From contig CAZPYD010000024.1 in NCBI GenBank assembly GCA_964590835.1, positions 1-9,395 of the forward strand: a DNA stretch of 9,395 nt, read 5' to 3'. Positions 1-6,933 of this stretch are shown one piece after another. The DNA comes from CAZPYD01 sp964590835. Its GTDB lineage: Bacteria > Patescibacteriota > Minisyncoccia > JAHISW01 > Tagabacteraceae. Made by a program: the position numbers and the translations under genes. The notes under the pieces were generated by a model. That model did not search any database, was not told the origin of the DNA, and saw only the letters and a program-made list of their open reading frames with translations. Position 1 is the stretch's first letter. Each line of letters begins with the position of its first letter.

Positions 1-152
1 TGCCTGCCCTTTTATATAATAAAAGGCATGCGAGATATGGGTTTTTCGTTAAGCGAAACGACTATAATTTTCAATTCTTGGATGCAAAGAGAGAAAAGGG
101 AGTTATAGATTTTAGCGAAACTTTATAAAAATTATAATTTAAATAAAAAACC
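1..152. other. Non-coding leader region upstream of thrS
   Basis: No gene is supported here. The stretch holds an imperfect hairpin near its left end (CCTTTTA at 8-14 pairs with TAAAAGG at 20-26). A second short hairpin has TTTCG at 44-48 and CGAAA at 54-58. TATAAT hexamers lie at 15-20, 63-68 and 133-138. None has a convincing -35 box at 16-18 bp; the best fit for the 133-138 box is TTTAGC at 111-116. A GCGAAAC motif followed by TATAATTT occurs twice (from 53 and from 115). The thrS promoter probably lies here, but I cannot decide which box is used. An in-frame TAA at 144-146 shows that thrS does not extend further upstream. Confidence 0.4.
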
Positions 153-1418
153 ATGAACAAAGAAACAGAAAATAACGAAAAGTCTGCCCAAAGTGCAAAG
201 CACAATGAAGCGGGTAAAAAAGACCATATTAAAATAGGTAAAGAAATGGATCTATTTACTGTAAGCGAGGTAGTTGGTCGTGGCTTACCTTTGCTTGCTC
301 CAAAAGGCGCAACACTAAAAAGAATTTTGCGCAGATTTATAGAAGACGAAGAAATAAAAAGAGGTTATCAACACACAGATACACCTGTAATGGCAAAAAC
401 AGATCTATACAAAATATCCGGGCATTTGGATCACTATAAAAAAGATATGTTTATTTTCAACTTGGGCGATGAAGAGTTTGCCCTACGCCCAATGACCTGC
501 CCTCATCAATTTATGATTTATAAATCCAAGCCGCGAAGCTACAGAGACTTGCCAATTAGATATGCCGAAGTCGCTAGCTTGTTTAGAAATGAACAATCTG
601 GCGAAATGCATGGTCTTATTCGCGTGCGCCAATTTACTTTGGCTGATGCGCATATAATTTGTACTCCCGAGCAACTTGAAAAAGAATTTGAGGGAGTAAT
701 AGGTTTGATTCAATACGGGATGAAAAGCTTGGGACTAGAAAACTACTGGTATCAATTTTCAAAATGGGATCCAAAAGATAAAGAAAAATATATAGACAAT
801 CCGGAGGCATGGGAAAGCTCTCAAAACATGATGAAAAAGATTATCGACAAGATGGGGCTCAAATACGAAGAGGTTGAAGGCGAAGCAGCTTTTTATGGGC
901 CAAAACTGGATATTCAAATGAAAAATGTCTTTGGTAAAGAAGACACTATCTTTACAGTACAAATAGACTTTGCTCTACCTGAAAGATTTGATATGACATA
1001 CGAAGGCAGCGACGGCGAAAAACACAGACCAATGATAATCCACCGCTCTTCTATCGGTGCGTTGGAAAGAACAATGGCCATGCTTATTGAGGAACATCAA
1101 GGTGCTTTTCCTGTATGGCTCTCCCCTGTCCAAGCAAAAGTGTTGGCAGTAAGCGAGAAATTTAATGACTACGGCGAAAAAGTACTTAAAAAACTGCGTG
1201 AAGCAGGTATCCGCGTAGAGCTAGACACCAGCGACGAAACACTCGGCAAAAAAATAGCCAATACCCAAAAAGAAAAAGTGCCATACATACTGGTAGTCGG
1301 CGAAAAAGAAAAAGAAGCCGGCACAGTGGCAGTACGCGACAGAAAAAACAACCAAGAAACAATAACAACAGAAGAATTTATAGCAAAAATCAAAAAAGAT
1401 ACAGAAGAAAAGAAATAG
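153..1418 (+). CDS. thrS: Threonine--tRNA ligase, short form without TGS and editing domains
   Basis: This class II synthetase charges tRNA(Thr) with threonine in the cytosol. At 421 residues it is much shorter than the roughly 640 of E. coli ThrRS. A charged, low-complexity stretch (about residues 1-23) replaces the N-terminal TGS domain and the N2 editing domain. The catalytic core starts at DHIKIGKEMDLF (24-35). The zinc ligands that bind threonine are present as C116 (in MTCP), H167 (in DAHI) and H297 (in IIHRSS). The motif 2 arginine is R145 in FRNEQSG and the motif 3 arginine is R306 in ALER. The anticodon-binding domain spans about 325-421. An in-frame TAA at 144-146 fixes the start close to 153, and no Shine-Dalgarno is visible. 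The gene converges on gyrB across a palindromic terminator. The identity is firm; the missing editing domain is seen directly, and its effect on mischarging is inferred. Confidence 0.96.
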   Translation: MNKETENNEKSAQSAKHNEAGKKDHIKIGKEMDLFTVSEVVGRGLPLLAPKGATLKRILRRFIEDEEIKRGYQHTDTPVMAKTDLYKISGHLDHYKKDMFIFNLGDEEFALRPMTCPHQFMIYKSKPRSYRDLPIRYAEVASLFRNEQSGEMHGLIRVRQFTLADAHIICTPEQLEKEFEGVIGLIQYGMKSLGLENYWYQFSKWDPKDKEKYIDNPEAWESSQNMMKKIIDKMGLKYEEVEGEAAFYGPKLDIQMKNVFGKEDTIFTVQIDFALPERFDMTYEGSDGEKHRPMIIHRSSIGALERTMAMLIEEHQGAFPVWLSPVQAKVLAVSEKFNDYGEKVLKKLREAGIRVELDTSDETLGKKIANTQKEKVPYILVVGEKEKEAGTVAVRDRKNNQETITTEEFIAKIKKDTEEKK

Positions 1419-1434
1419 CTCAACTCAGTAGTAC

Positions 1435-1472
1435 AACAAAATAAATGCCCCATATGGGGCATTTATTTTGTT
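1435..1472. terminator. Bidirectional palindromic terminator between thrS and gyrB
   Basis: This is a perfect 38-bp palindrome centred between 1453 and 1454. It has a GC-rich core (GCCCC/GGGGC) and outer arms AACAAAATAAAT/ATTTATTTTGTT, which supply a T-rich tract on both strands. It lies 17 nt after the thrS stop and 6 nt after the gyrB stop, so it can end transcription from both converging genes. Confidence 0.9.
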
Positions 1473-1477
1473 TATAT

Positions 1478-3436
1478 CTAAACGTCAATCTCTGCTGTTT
1501 TAGCGTTAGTTTGAATAAATATCTTTCTTGGTTCTACTTCCTTGCCCATCAAAATATCAAATGTTCTGTTAGCTTCTTCAACATCATCCACAGCAACCTG
1601 CTTTAAAACCCTATTTTCCGGATCCATGGTTGTTTCCCAAAGCTGTGACGGATTCATTTCACCAAGACCCTTATAGCGCTGAATCCTGGGCTCAACTCCT
1701 TTAAATGTTGTTTCCAAAAGCTTATCTTTTTGCTCATCATCATAAGCGTATTCCACTTTTTTACCATGATGAATTTTATAAAGCGGTGGCTGAGCAATAT
1801 ATAAATAACCGGCCTCTACAATAGGTTGGAAATATCTATAAAATAAAGTCAAAAGCAAAGTACGAATATGTGAACCATCTACATCAGCATCGGTGGCAAT
1901 TATAACACGATGATAACGCAATTTTTCAATATCAAAATCATCTGCAATAGCAGCACCAAGCGCAATAATTAGATCCTTAATCCCAGAAGCACCAAGCATC
2001 CTATCAAAGCGAGCGCGCTCTACATTCATCACCTTACCACGCAAAGGCAATATCGCCTGAAACTTTCTGTCGCGAGCCTGCTTACAAGAACCGCCAGCAG
2101 AATCTCCCTCTACTATAAACAGTTCAGAATCCGCCGCTTTTTTTGATTGGCAGTCTGCCAATTTACCTGGCAAAGTAAGCCCCTCCAAAGCACCTTTCCT
2201 TAAAACATTTTCTTTTGCAGCTCTGGCGGCTTTTCTAGACCTTAAAGCAAGCATTACTTTAAGTATGATATCTTTAGCGTCTTTTGGATTTTCTTCAAGG
2301 AAATAAGAAAAAGCTTCGGCAAAAATACTTTCTGTAGCTGTTCGTGCTTCTGGATTACCAAGCTTGGCCTTTGTCTGCCCTTCAAATTGTGGCTCCCCAA
2401 GCTTAACAGACAAAACCAAAGTAAGCCCTTCACGAACATCGTCACCTGTAAAATTACCATCACCTTCTTTTACTAAGTTATTCTTTTTGGCATATTCGTT
2501 TAATGTACGAGTAAGAGCGGTTCTAAAACCAGTTAAATGCATGCCTCCCTCTGGAGTATAAATATTATTGGCAAAACTCATTTCTCTTGATTGTAAATCA
2601 TTCACATATTGCAAAGAAGCCTCCACTAATATTTTTTTATCTTCATCCTCCTTGGCTACATAAAAAATACTTTGATGCTGAGGTTCCATATCTCTATTTA
2701 AGTAATCAATATAAGACCTAATTCCACTATCAAAATAAAAAGTGTAATCTTGATGCAAAGATTCGTCTTCCTCGCGCTGATCTTTTATATTTATCTTAAC
2801 TCCTTTAATTAAATAAGCTTGTTGCCTTAAATGTGTCAAAACCCTTTTCCAATCAAATGGAGGCAACTCACCATCCTCCCCACCAAAAATTTCTATATCG
2901 GGAGTAAAAGTAATAGAGGTACCTGTCTCTTTACATTTTTTTCCTTTTGCAATTTTAGCAACAGCCTCACCTCGCTTATATTCTTGCTCCCAAACATAAC
3001 CATCTCTACAAATTTCAGCTTTTACATGTGTAGATAAAGCGTTTACCACAGAAACACCCACACCATGAAGACCACCAGAAATTTTATAAGAATCACCACC
3101 AAACTTACCACCGGCATGCAAAGTAGTCATAACTGTTTCTAGTGCCGATGTTTTTGTTTGTTTGTGGATATCTACCGGAATACCTCTGCCATTATCAGTA
3201 ACTTTTACAGTATGGTTTGGTAAAAATGTAATGGTAATAGTGTCAGCATGTCCTGCCATTGCTTCGTCGATAGAGTTATCTACTACCTCCCAAATCAAGT
3301 GATGCAAACCATCTACACCAGTAGAACCAATATACATACCCGGTCTTTTTCGAACAGGATCAAGACCTTCAAGGACATAAATATCCTCTGCACCATAAGC
3401 ATTCTTTTTTGTTTTTTTCTTTTTTTCTTTTACCAT
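1478..3436 (-). CDS. gyrB: DNA gyrase subunit B
   Basis: GyrB is the ATPase subunit of type IIA topoisomerase, which introduces negative supercoils together with GyrA. The 652 residues match the usual length of forms without the large insert found in E. coli. The GHKL ATPase domain shows E50 (catalytic base) and N54 in EVVDNSIDEA, D81 in TDNGRGIP, and the ATP lid GGLHGVG (121-127). The TOPRIM domain has E443 in VEGDSAGG and the metal-binding D516/D518 in TDADVDGSH. The C-terminal signature QRYKGLGEMNP is followed by GKEVEPRKIFI. The VEGDSAGGSCKQARDR and ILPLRGK motifs favour GyrB over ParE, although short paralogues are hard to separate by eye. At the position matching the coumarin-contacting R136 of E. 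coli there is E150 (YVWEQEYKRG). The ATG is 12 nt after the pheT stop, so the gene is probably co-transcribed with pheST. No Shine-Dalgarno is visible. The stop is TAG. Confidence 0.94.
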   Translation of the reverse strand: MVKEKKKKTKKNAYGAEDIYVLEGLDPVRKRPGMYIGSTGVDGLHHLIWEVVDNSIDEAMAGHADTITITFLPNHTVKVTDNGRGIPVDIHKQTKTSALETVMTTLHAGGKFGGDSYKISGGLHGVGVSVVNALSTHVKAEICRDGYVWEQEYKRGEAVAKIAKGKKCKETGTSITFTPDIEIFGGEDGELPPFDWKRVLTHLRQQAYLIKGVKINIKDQREEDESLHQDYTFYFDSGIRSYIDYLNRDMEPQHQSIFYVAKEDEDKKILVEASLQYVNDLQSREMSFANNIYTPEGGMHLTGFRTALTRTLNEYAKKNNLVKEGDGNFTGDDVREGLTLVLSVKLGEPQFEGQTKAKLGNPEARTATESIFAEAFSYFLEENPKDAKDIILKVMLALRSRKAARAAKENVLRKGALEGLTLPGKLADCQSKKAADSELFIVEGDSAGGSCKQARDRKFQAILPLRGKVMNVERARFDRMLGASGIKDLIIALGAAIADDFDIEKLRYHRVIIATDADVDGSHIRTLLLTLFYRYFQPIVEAGYLYIAQPPLYKIHHGKKVEYAYDDEQKDKLLETTFKGVEPRIQRYKGLGEMNPSQLWETTMDPENRVLKQVAVDDVEEANRTFDILMGKEVEPRKIFIQTNAKTAEIDV

Positions 3437-3448
3437 AATATTTAAAAT

Positions 3449-5491
3449 TTATTTACGCACTTCCCAATCGGCGTTTTCTTCTAAAGCACTTATAATTTTA
3501 TCTCTTAATTCATTAACCTCATTATCTGTTAATGTTTTTTCATTGCTTTGAAAAACTAAACGAAAAGCAAGACTTTTATTTTCTGCTCCTTCCGGATGAT
3601 ACATATCAAACAAATCTGTATCTACCAAAAGCTTACCCGCTGTATTTTCAATTATATCCATCACTTCCACTACCTTTGTATCAATTGGTACAAAAAGAGA
3701 AACATCTCTAGCTACAGCTGGATATTTTGAAATTGGACTATATTCATAATCTTCCGAAGCCGTCTCTATTACTTCTTTAAGATATAATTTAAATATATTT
3801 TTATCTATCCAACCAACAACCTTGTCTCCTAACTTAATATAAGCCATTTTTTCTTCTCCTGAATCAAGAAACGAGACATCCACTATACCTATTTTATTTA
3901 AAACAGTTTCCACTAAACCCTTTAACTCAAAAAATATTTCTTCGGGTTTATTTTGTTTTTTATTTTTATATCCAATCCCGCCAGCAACTATTACATTTTC
4001 ACCAATACCATCTTCGCTACCTGAAAATTCTTTACCTATTTCAAAAACCTTAACCACATCAAAATACTTAAGATTATTTTCAACATTTTGCTCTAACGCC
4101 TCTCTAAAATCTTCGCGCAAATAACCCTTATCTGCAGAGATTCTATTTCTTAATTCTAGCTTTTCATTATCAGCAATCCCACTAAAAGAATAATTATAAA
4201 TCTCAGAGTATCCAGCCCCCGCCAAAATATCTTTAATTAAATTAGAATAAAAATACTCATCGTTTCTTTCAAAAGGGAGTAATACTTCTACAGGCATCTC
4301 CGGGGTAATATTTTCATAGCCATAAATACGAATAACTTCTTCAATAACATCTTCTTTTATATTTATGTCAGTTCGCTCTCGCGGAGGAGTGACTAAAAGT
4401 TTTCCTCCATCTTTAGTAACACCAAACCCCAAACTTAACAAAATTTTATTTATATCTTTCTCACTCACTTCTTTGCCCAATACTTTAGAAACATTTTCAC
4501 TGGTTATAGGTAGCTCTATTGTTGGTGGGTTAACAGAAGAAATATCCAAAGTAGAACTGGCCACATCTCCACCCGCTATCTCTTGAATCAAAGCAGCCAC
4601 TCTTAAAATAGCCTTTTCAGGCAAAAAATAAGAAATACCATGCTCGTACCTATACGAAGCATCTGTTCTTAATTTCAAAGACTGCGAAGCCCGACGGATA
4701 ATCGACGAATCAAAAATAGCCGCTTCAAGAACAATGTTTTTAGTTTCTTCTGTTATTTCAGCTTTATTACCTCCTTTTATGCCAGCAATAGCCAATGGCT
4801 CCCCGCCGAGCGGAGCAAGCCCTTCGTCTGCAATCACCAAAATATTTTCATCAAGTTCAAAATCTTTATTATCCAGAGTTGTTATCTTCTCTCCTTTTTT
4901 AGCTTTTCTTACAGTTATTTTACCACCCTCTAATTTATCCAAATCAAAAGCATGGAGCGGCTGCCCCGTCTCAAGCATTACATAATTTGCAGCATCTACT
5001 ATGTTGTTTTTTGGTTTTTGTCCAATCGCCATTAGTCTATCTTTGAGCCACTTTGGAGATTCTTTTACTTCTATATCTTTCAAGACTAAAGCCATATATC
5101 TTGGACAAATTTCTTTTTCCTGCACATCCACAGAAACCAAACTACCTGTATCCAAATTTTCACTTGTATCTGGAGAAAAATTCGGCAAATTTAGTTTCAT
5201 CCCCAAGATAGTAGAACATTCTCTAGCAATCCCTAAATGAGAAGCGCAATCAGAAACCCTGTTTGGCAAAATATCCAAATCTAAAAGAGTATCTAAGACA
5301 TAATCACTCTCACCACACTTAGCAGCCATTTCACACGAACAACATTTATCACCCTCTCTTGGACTTTCTAAAGAAACCTCATCAACACCTTCTACTTCAA
5401 AGCTGTGCATTATTAAATGCTTGACCAGTTTATCTGGCTTTGGCAAATCTTTATCAAAATATGTTTGTAACCAATTGTATGAAAATTTCAT
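3449..5491 (-). CDS. pheT: Phenylalanine--tRNA ligase beta subunit, lacking the EMAPII/OB domain
   Basis: PheT is the beta subunit of the alpha2-beta2 PheRS. It scaffolds the enzyme, edits Tyr-tRNA(Phe) and contacts tRNA. I start it at the ATG at 5491 (MKFSYNWLQTYF, 680 aa), a typical PheT N-terminus. A GTG at 5524 would add 11 residues but lies inside the intergenic hairpin. The usual length is about 800. The OB-fold tRNA-binding domain that normally follows the first 40 residues is absent; a short linker with Cys50, Cys51, Cys53 and Cys59 leads straight to the B1-like segment LDILPNRVSDCASHLGIA. The B3/B4 editing domain follows (GQPLHAFDLD, H180; AIAGIKGG; RTDASYRYEHG), then B5 (PPRERTDINIKEDVIEEVIRIYGY), the degenerate catalytic core and a C-terminal FDX-ACB domain (YPAVARDVSLFV). 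Residues 225-232 (LAPLGGEP) are encoded by a GC-rich palindrome and look inserted. The acidic residue usual after AxxGG is N242. Confidence 0.95.
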   Translation of the reverse strand: MKFSYNWLQTYFDKDLPKPDKLVKHLIMHSFEVEGVDEVSLESPREGDKCCSCEMAAKCGESDYVLDTLLDLDILPNRVSDCASHLGIARECSTILGMKLNLPNFSPDTSENLDTGSLVSVDVQEKEICPRYMALVLKDIEVKESPKWLKDRLMAIGQKPKNNIVDAANYVMLETGQPLHAFDLDKLEGGKITVRKAKKGEKITTLDNKDFELDENILVIADEGLAPLGGEPLAIAGIKGGNKAEITEETKNIVLEAAIFDSSIIRRASQSLKLRTDASYRYEHGISYFLPEKAILRVAALIQEIAGGDVASSTLDISSVNPPTIELPITSENVSKVLGKEVSEKDINKILLSLGFGVTKDGGKLLVTPPRERTDINIKEDVIEEVIRIYGYENITPEMPVEVLLPFERNDEYFYSNLIKDILAGAGYSEIYNYSFSGIADNEKLELRNRISADKGYLREDFREALEQNVENNLKYFDVVKVFEIGKEFSGSEDGIGENVIVAGGIGYKNKKQNKPEEIFFELKGLVETVLNKIGIVDVSFLDSGEEKMAYIKLGDKVVGWIDKNIFKLYLKEVIETASEDYEYSPISKYPAVARDVSLFVPIDTKVVEVMDIIENTAGKLLVDTDLFDMYHPEGAENKSLAFRLVFQSNEKTLTDNEVNELRDKIISALEENADWEVRK
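4796..4819 (-). repeat. GC-rich palindromic insertion inside pheT
   Basis: This short, strongly GC-rich imperfect palindrome sits in an AT-rich gene. GCT at 4798-4800 pairs with AGC at 4814-4816. CCGC at 4803-4806 pairs with GCGG at 4810-4813 around a CGA loop, leaving a two-base bulge. It encodes LAPLGGEP in frame between VIADEG and LAIAG. From memory, PheT proteins usually read ADExGP followed directly by (L/I)A(I/L)AG here, so seven or eight residues (21-24 nt) appear to be extra. This resembles short palindromic elements that insert in frame into proteins. The inserted state is inferred without an alignment. Confidence 0.55.
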
Positions 5492-5522
5492 GCCAAAATT
5501 AAATGAAATATTAATTTTGAGC

Positions 5523-5544
5523 ACCCCGACCGAAGCGTCGGGGT
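5523..5544 (-). promoter_or_regulatory. Intercistronic GC-rich hairpin between pheS and pheT
   Basis: A perfect 8-bp stem (ACCCCGAC at 5523-5530 with GTCGGGGT at 5537-5544) starts 4 nt downstream of the pheS stop. The loop read on the transcript strand is GCTTCG, which can form a stable UUCG-type tetraloop. The sequence after it (GCTCAAAATTAATATTTC) has only short T runs, so it is not a strong intrinsic terminator. It may attenuate, slow transcription, or stabilise the pheS end. It could also be an inserted palindromic element, since its base composition stands out from its surroundings. Confidence 0.6.
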
Positions 5545-5548
5545 TACT

Positions 5549-6283
5549 CTAAAATTGTTTGATAAACCTTAAATCACCATTATAAAATAACCTTATGTCA
5601 TCAACGCCATATTTAATCATTGCTACTCTTTCTATCCCAACCCCGAAAGCAAACCCTTGCCATTTTTCCGGATCTATCTTAACGTTTTTCAAAACCTGAG
5701 GGTGCACCATACCTGCACCAGCAATTTCCACCCATTTACCTTTTAGCTTCATGTCTACCTCTATACCTGGCTCCACAAACGGAAAATAACTAGGCCTAAA
5801 TCTAATTTTTACACCACTCTTTTTATTGCCATCAAAAAGCTTTCCTAAAAATACTTCCAAAATCCCTTTCAAATTAGACATGTTTACTTTTTTACCAATC
5901 ATCAATCCTTCAAGCTGATGAAACTGCACCTCGTGGGTAGCATCTGTAGCCTCGTAACGATAACATCTACCAGGCACCACAATCCGAAAAGGTGGTTGAT
6001 TTTGCTCCATAAAGCGGATTTGCATTGGGCTAGTATGGGTACGAAGAAGGTTTTCTGTATTCTTCATCCAAAAGGTATCCCACATATCACGCGCAGGATG
6101 GTCTTTTGGAATATTTAAAGCGTCAAAATTGTAATGTTCTGTCTCAACATCAGGCCCCAAAACAACATCGAAACCCATAGACTGAAAAACATCAGTCATC
6201 TGTCTGGTAACTTGAGTAAGCGGGTGCAAATGCCCTGTTTCCGGCCTTTTGCCCGGAGCGGTAACGTCTAAAAATTTATCCAT
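5549..6283 (-). CDS. pheS: Phenylalanine--tRNA ligase alpha subunit, short form without N-terminal coiled coil
   Basis: PheS is the catalytic alpha subunit of PheRS and charges tRNA(Phe). It has 244 residues against the usual 330-350, because the N-terminal coiled coil that reaches the tRNA is missing. The protein begins almost exactly where the catalytic domain starts (DVTAPGKRPETGHLHPL). Motif 1 covers about 20-60. Motif 2 is PGRCYRYEATDATHEVQFHQLEG (104-126, R106). The segment FPFVEPGIEVDM forms part of the phenylalanine pocket. Motif 3 is GFAFGVGIERVAMIKYGVDDIR, with the specificity-determining alanine kept in GFAFG, and the end is the typical GDLRFIKQF. An in-frame TAA about 30 nt upstream with no other start codon between shows the short N-terminus is real in this assembly. 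It is first in a block with pheT and probably gyrB, behind a promoter at 6383-6411. No Shine-Dalgarno is visible. Confidence 0.95.
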   Translation of the reverse strand: MDKFLDVTAPGKRPETGHLHPLTQVTRQMTDVFQSMGFDVVLGPDVETEHYNFDALNIPKDHPARDMWDTFWMKNTENLLRTHTSPMQIRFMEQNQPPFRIVVPGRCYRYEATDATHEVQFHQLEGLMIGKKVNMSNLKGILEVFLGKLFDGNKKSGVKIRFRPSYFPFVEPGIEVDMKLKGKWVEIAGAGMVHPQVLKNVKIDPEKWQGFAFGVGIERVAMIKYGVDDIRLFYNGDLRFIKQF

Positions 6284-6318
6284 TTGAATTAGAATTAGAG
6301 CTTTGTTTTTTTAATAAA

Positions 6319-6343
6319 GAAAAATTTTTAAAGAAAATTTTTC
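6319..6343 (-). repeat. AU-rich perfect inverted repeat in the pheS leader
   Basis: GAAAAATTTT (6319-6328) and AAAATTTTTC (6334-6343) are exact reverse complements around a 5-nt loop. The repeat lies about 35 nt before the pheS start codon, inside the predicted transcript leader. A pure AU stem is weak, so a regulatory role is only a possibility. Confidence 0.6.
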
Positions 6344-6345
6344 AA

Positions 6346-6375
6346 ATGTTACATGTTTCATGCTACATGTTATAT
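6346..6375. repeat. ACATGTT / CATG repeat cluster in the pheS leader
   Basis: ACATGTT occurs at 6351-6357 and again at 6365-6371. A further CATG lies between them (6359-6362) and a TATATG follows. ACATGT is itself palindromic, so the cluster reads the same way on both strands. It falls at the start of the predicted pheS transcript. It could be a protein-binding site or a fragment of a dispersed repeat; the sequence alone does not decide. Confidence 0.4.
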
Positions 6376-6382
6376 GAGAATA

Positions 6383-6411
6383 ATTATAGCAAAAAAGCCT
6401 TACACAAACAA
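6383..6411 (-). promoter_or_regulatory. Sigma70-type promoter for pheS-pheT(-gyrB)
   Basis: On the minus strand a -35 box TTGTTT (6411-6406) and a perfect -10 box TATAAT (6388-6383) are separated by exactly 17 bp. The start point would be near 6376, giving a leader of about 93 nt to the pheS ATG at 6283. It lies downstream of the terminator of the preceding gene, which fits an independent operon start. Confidence 0.65.
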
Positions 6412-6461
6412 GCTATTTAAACCATTCACAACGGTTCGACAAACTCACTACAGACAACAAA

Positions 6462-6484
6462 AAAACCGCTCAAAAAGCGGTTTT
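6462..6484 (-). terminator. Rho-independent terminator of the HExxH gene
   Basis: AAAACCGCT (6462-6470) and AGCGGTTTT (6476-6484) form a 9-bp stem around a 5-nt loop. On the minus strand the stem is followed by more T residues (TTTGTTG). It lies 18 nt after the stop of the minus-strand gene at 6503. Confidence 0.85.
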
Positions 6485-6502
6485 AATACAAGACATAATA
6501 GA

Positions 6503-6928
6503 TTACCATGGCTCTACCCCATACAATTCCTTATAAGTTAATTCTGTTTCTTTTTTAACCACATCTTCTATTTCCCTTCCTTTCAAATCACCCTTTCTGT
6601 AATGTTTTGTATGTATAAGCTCGTGAATCACTGTCTCTCTTATATCTTCCACACACTGTTCTTTATCAATTAAAATAAGTTTTTTGTCATCGATGGCCAA
6701 CCCATGAATTTCAGGAACAATATCTTCTCCTATATAGTCTCTAATATAATTATGTGGAAATCTTGTATGCTCAATATTATAAGAGACCAGCGTCTCGATA
6801 ACATCTTTCAAGATAAGCGTTCTTAGAACTCTTTTGTCCTCTTCTTTTTTCGTTTCTTTTTTATCTTTTGTTTGAGTTTCTTTTTTCTTACTTTCTGTAA
6901 TTTTTTCCCATATTTTTTTCCAACTCAC
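6503..6928 (-). CDS. Small HExxH zinc-metallopeptidase-like protein
   Basis: I do not recognise a named family for this 141-residue protein. It has no signal peptide or membrane segment, so it is probably cytoplasmic. Residues 1-33 are highly charged and rich in lysine, glutamate and threonine, and probably disordered. About 34-90 look like a compact alpha/beta domain. HELIH at 102-106 (within RETVIHELIHTKHY) is a classic HExxH zinc site. A glutamate 20 residues later (E127 in VVKKETELTYKEL) could be the third ligand, as in gluzincin-like folds. Possible relatives are ImmA/IrrE-like or SprT-like peptidases, but neither is confirmed. The start is a GTG preceded by a near-perfect Shine-Dalgarno (6934-6941), which decides the start. 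The gene stands alone between its own promoter and its own terminator. Activity is inferred only from the motif. Confidence 0.8.
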   Translation of the reverse strand: MSWKKIWEKITESKKKETQTKDKKETKKEEDKRVLRTLILKDVIETLVSYNIEHTRFPHNYIRDYIGEDIVPEIHGLAIDDKKLILIDKEQCVEDIRETVIHELIHTKHYRKGDLKGREIEDVVKKETELTYKELYGVEPW

Positions 6929-6933
6929 AAGCC

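Noticed and set aside
1169..1462. Antisense open frames over thrS, gyrB, pheT and pheS
   Set aside because: They are shadows of strongly conserved genes on the opposite strand, with no start signals of their own.
3449..5524. Upstream GTG start for pheT adding 11 residues
   Set aside because: The GTG lies within the intercistronic hairpin, and the family N-terminus MKFSYNWLQTYF begins exactly at the ATG at 5491.
6353..6541. Plus-strand open frame of 62 codons
   Set aside because: It runs across the pheS promoter, the CATG repeat cluster and a terminator, then antisense into the HExxH gene. Its product has no recognisable features.
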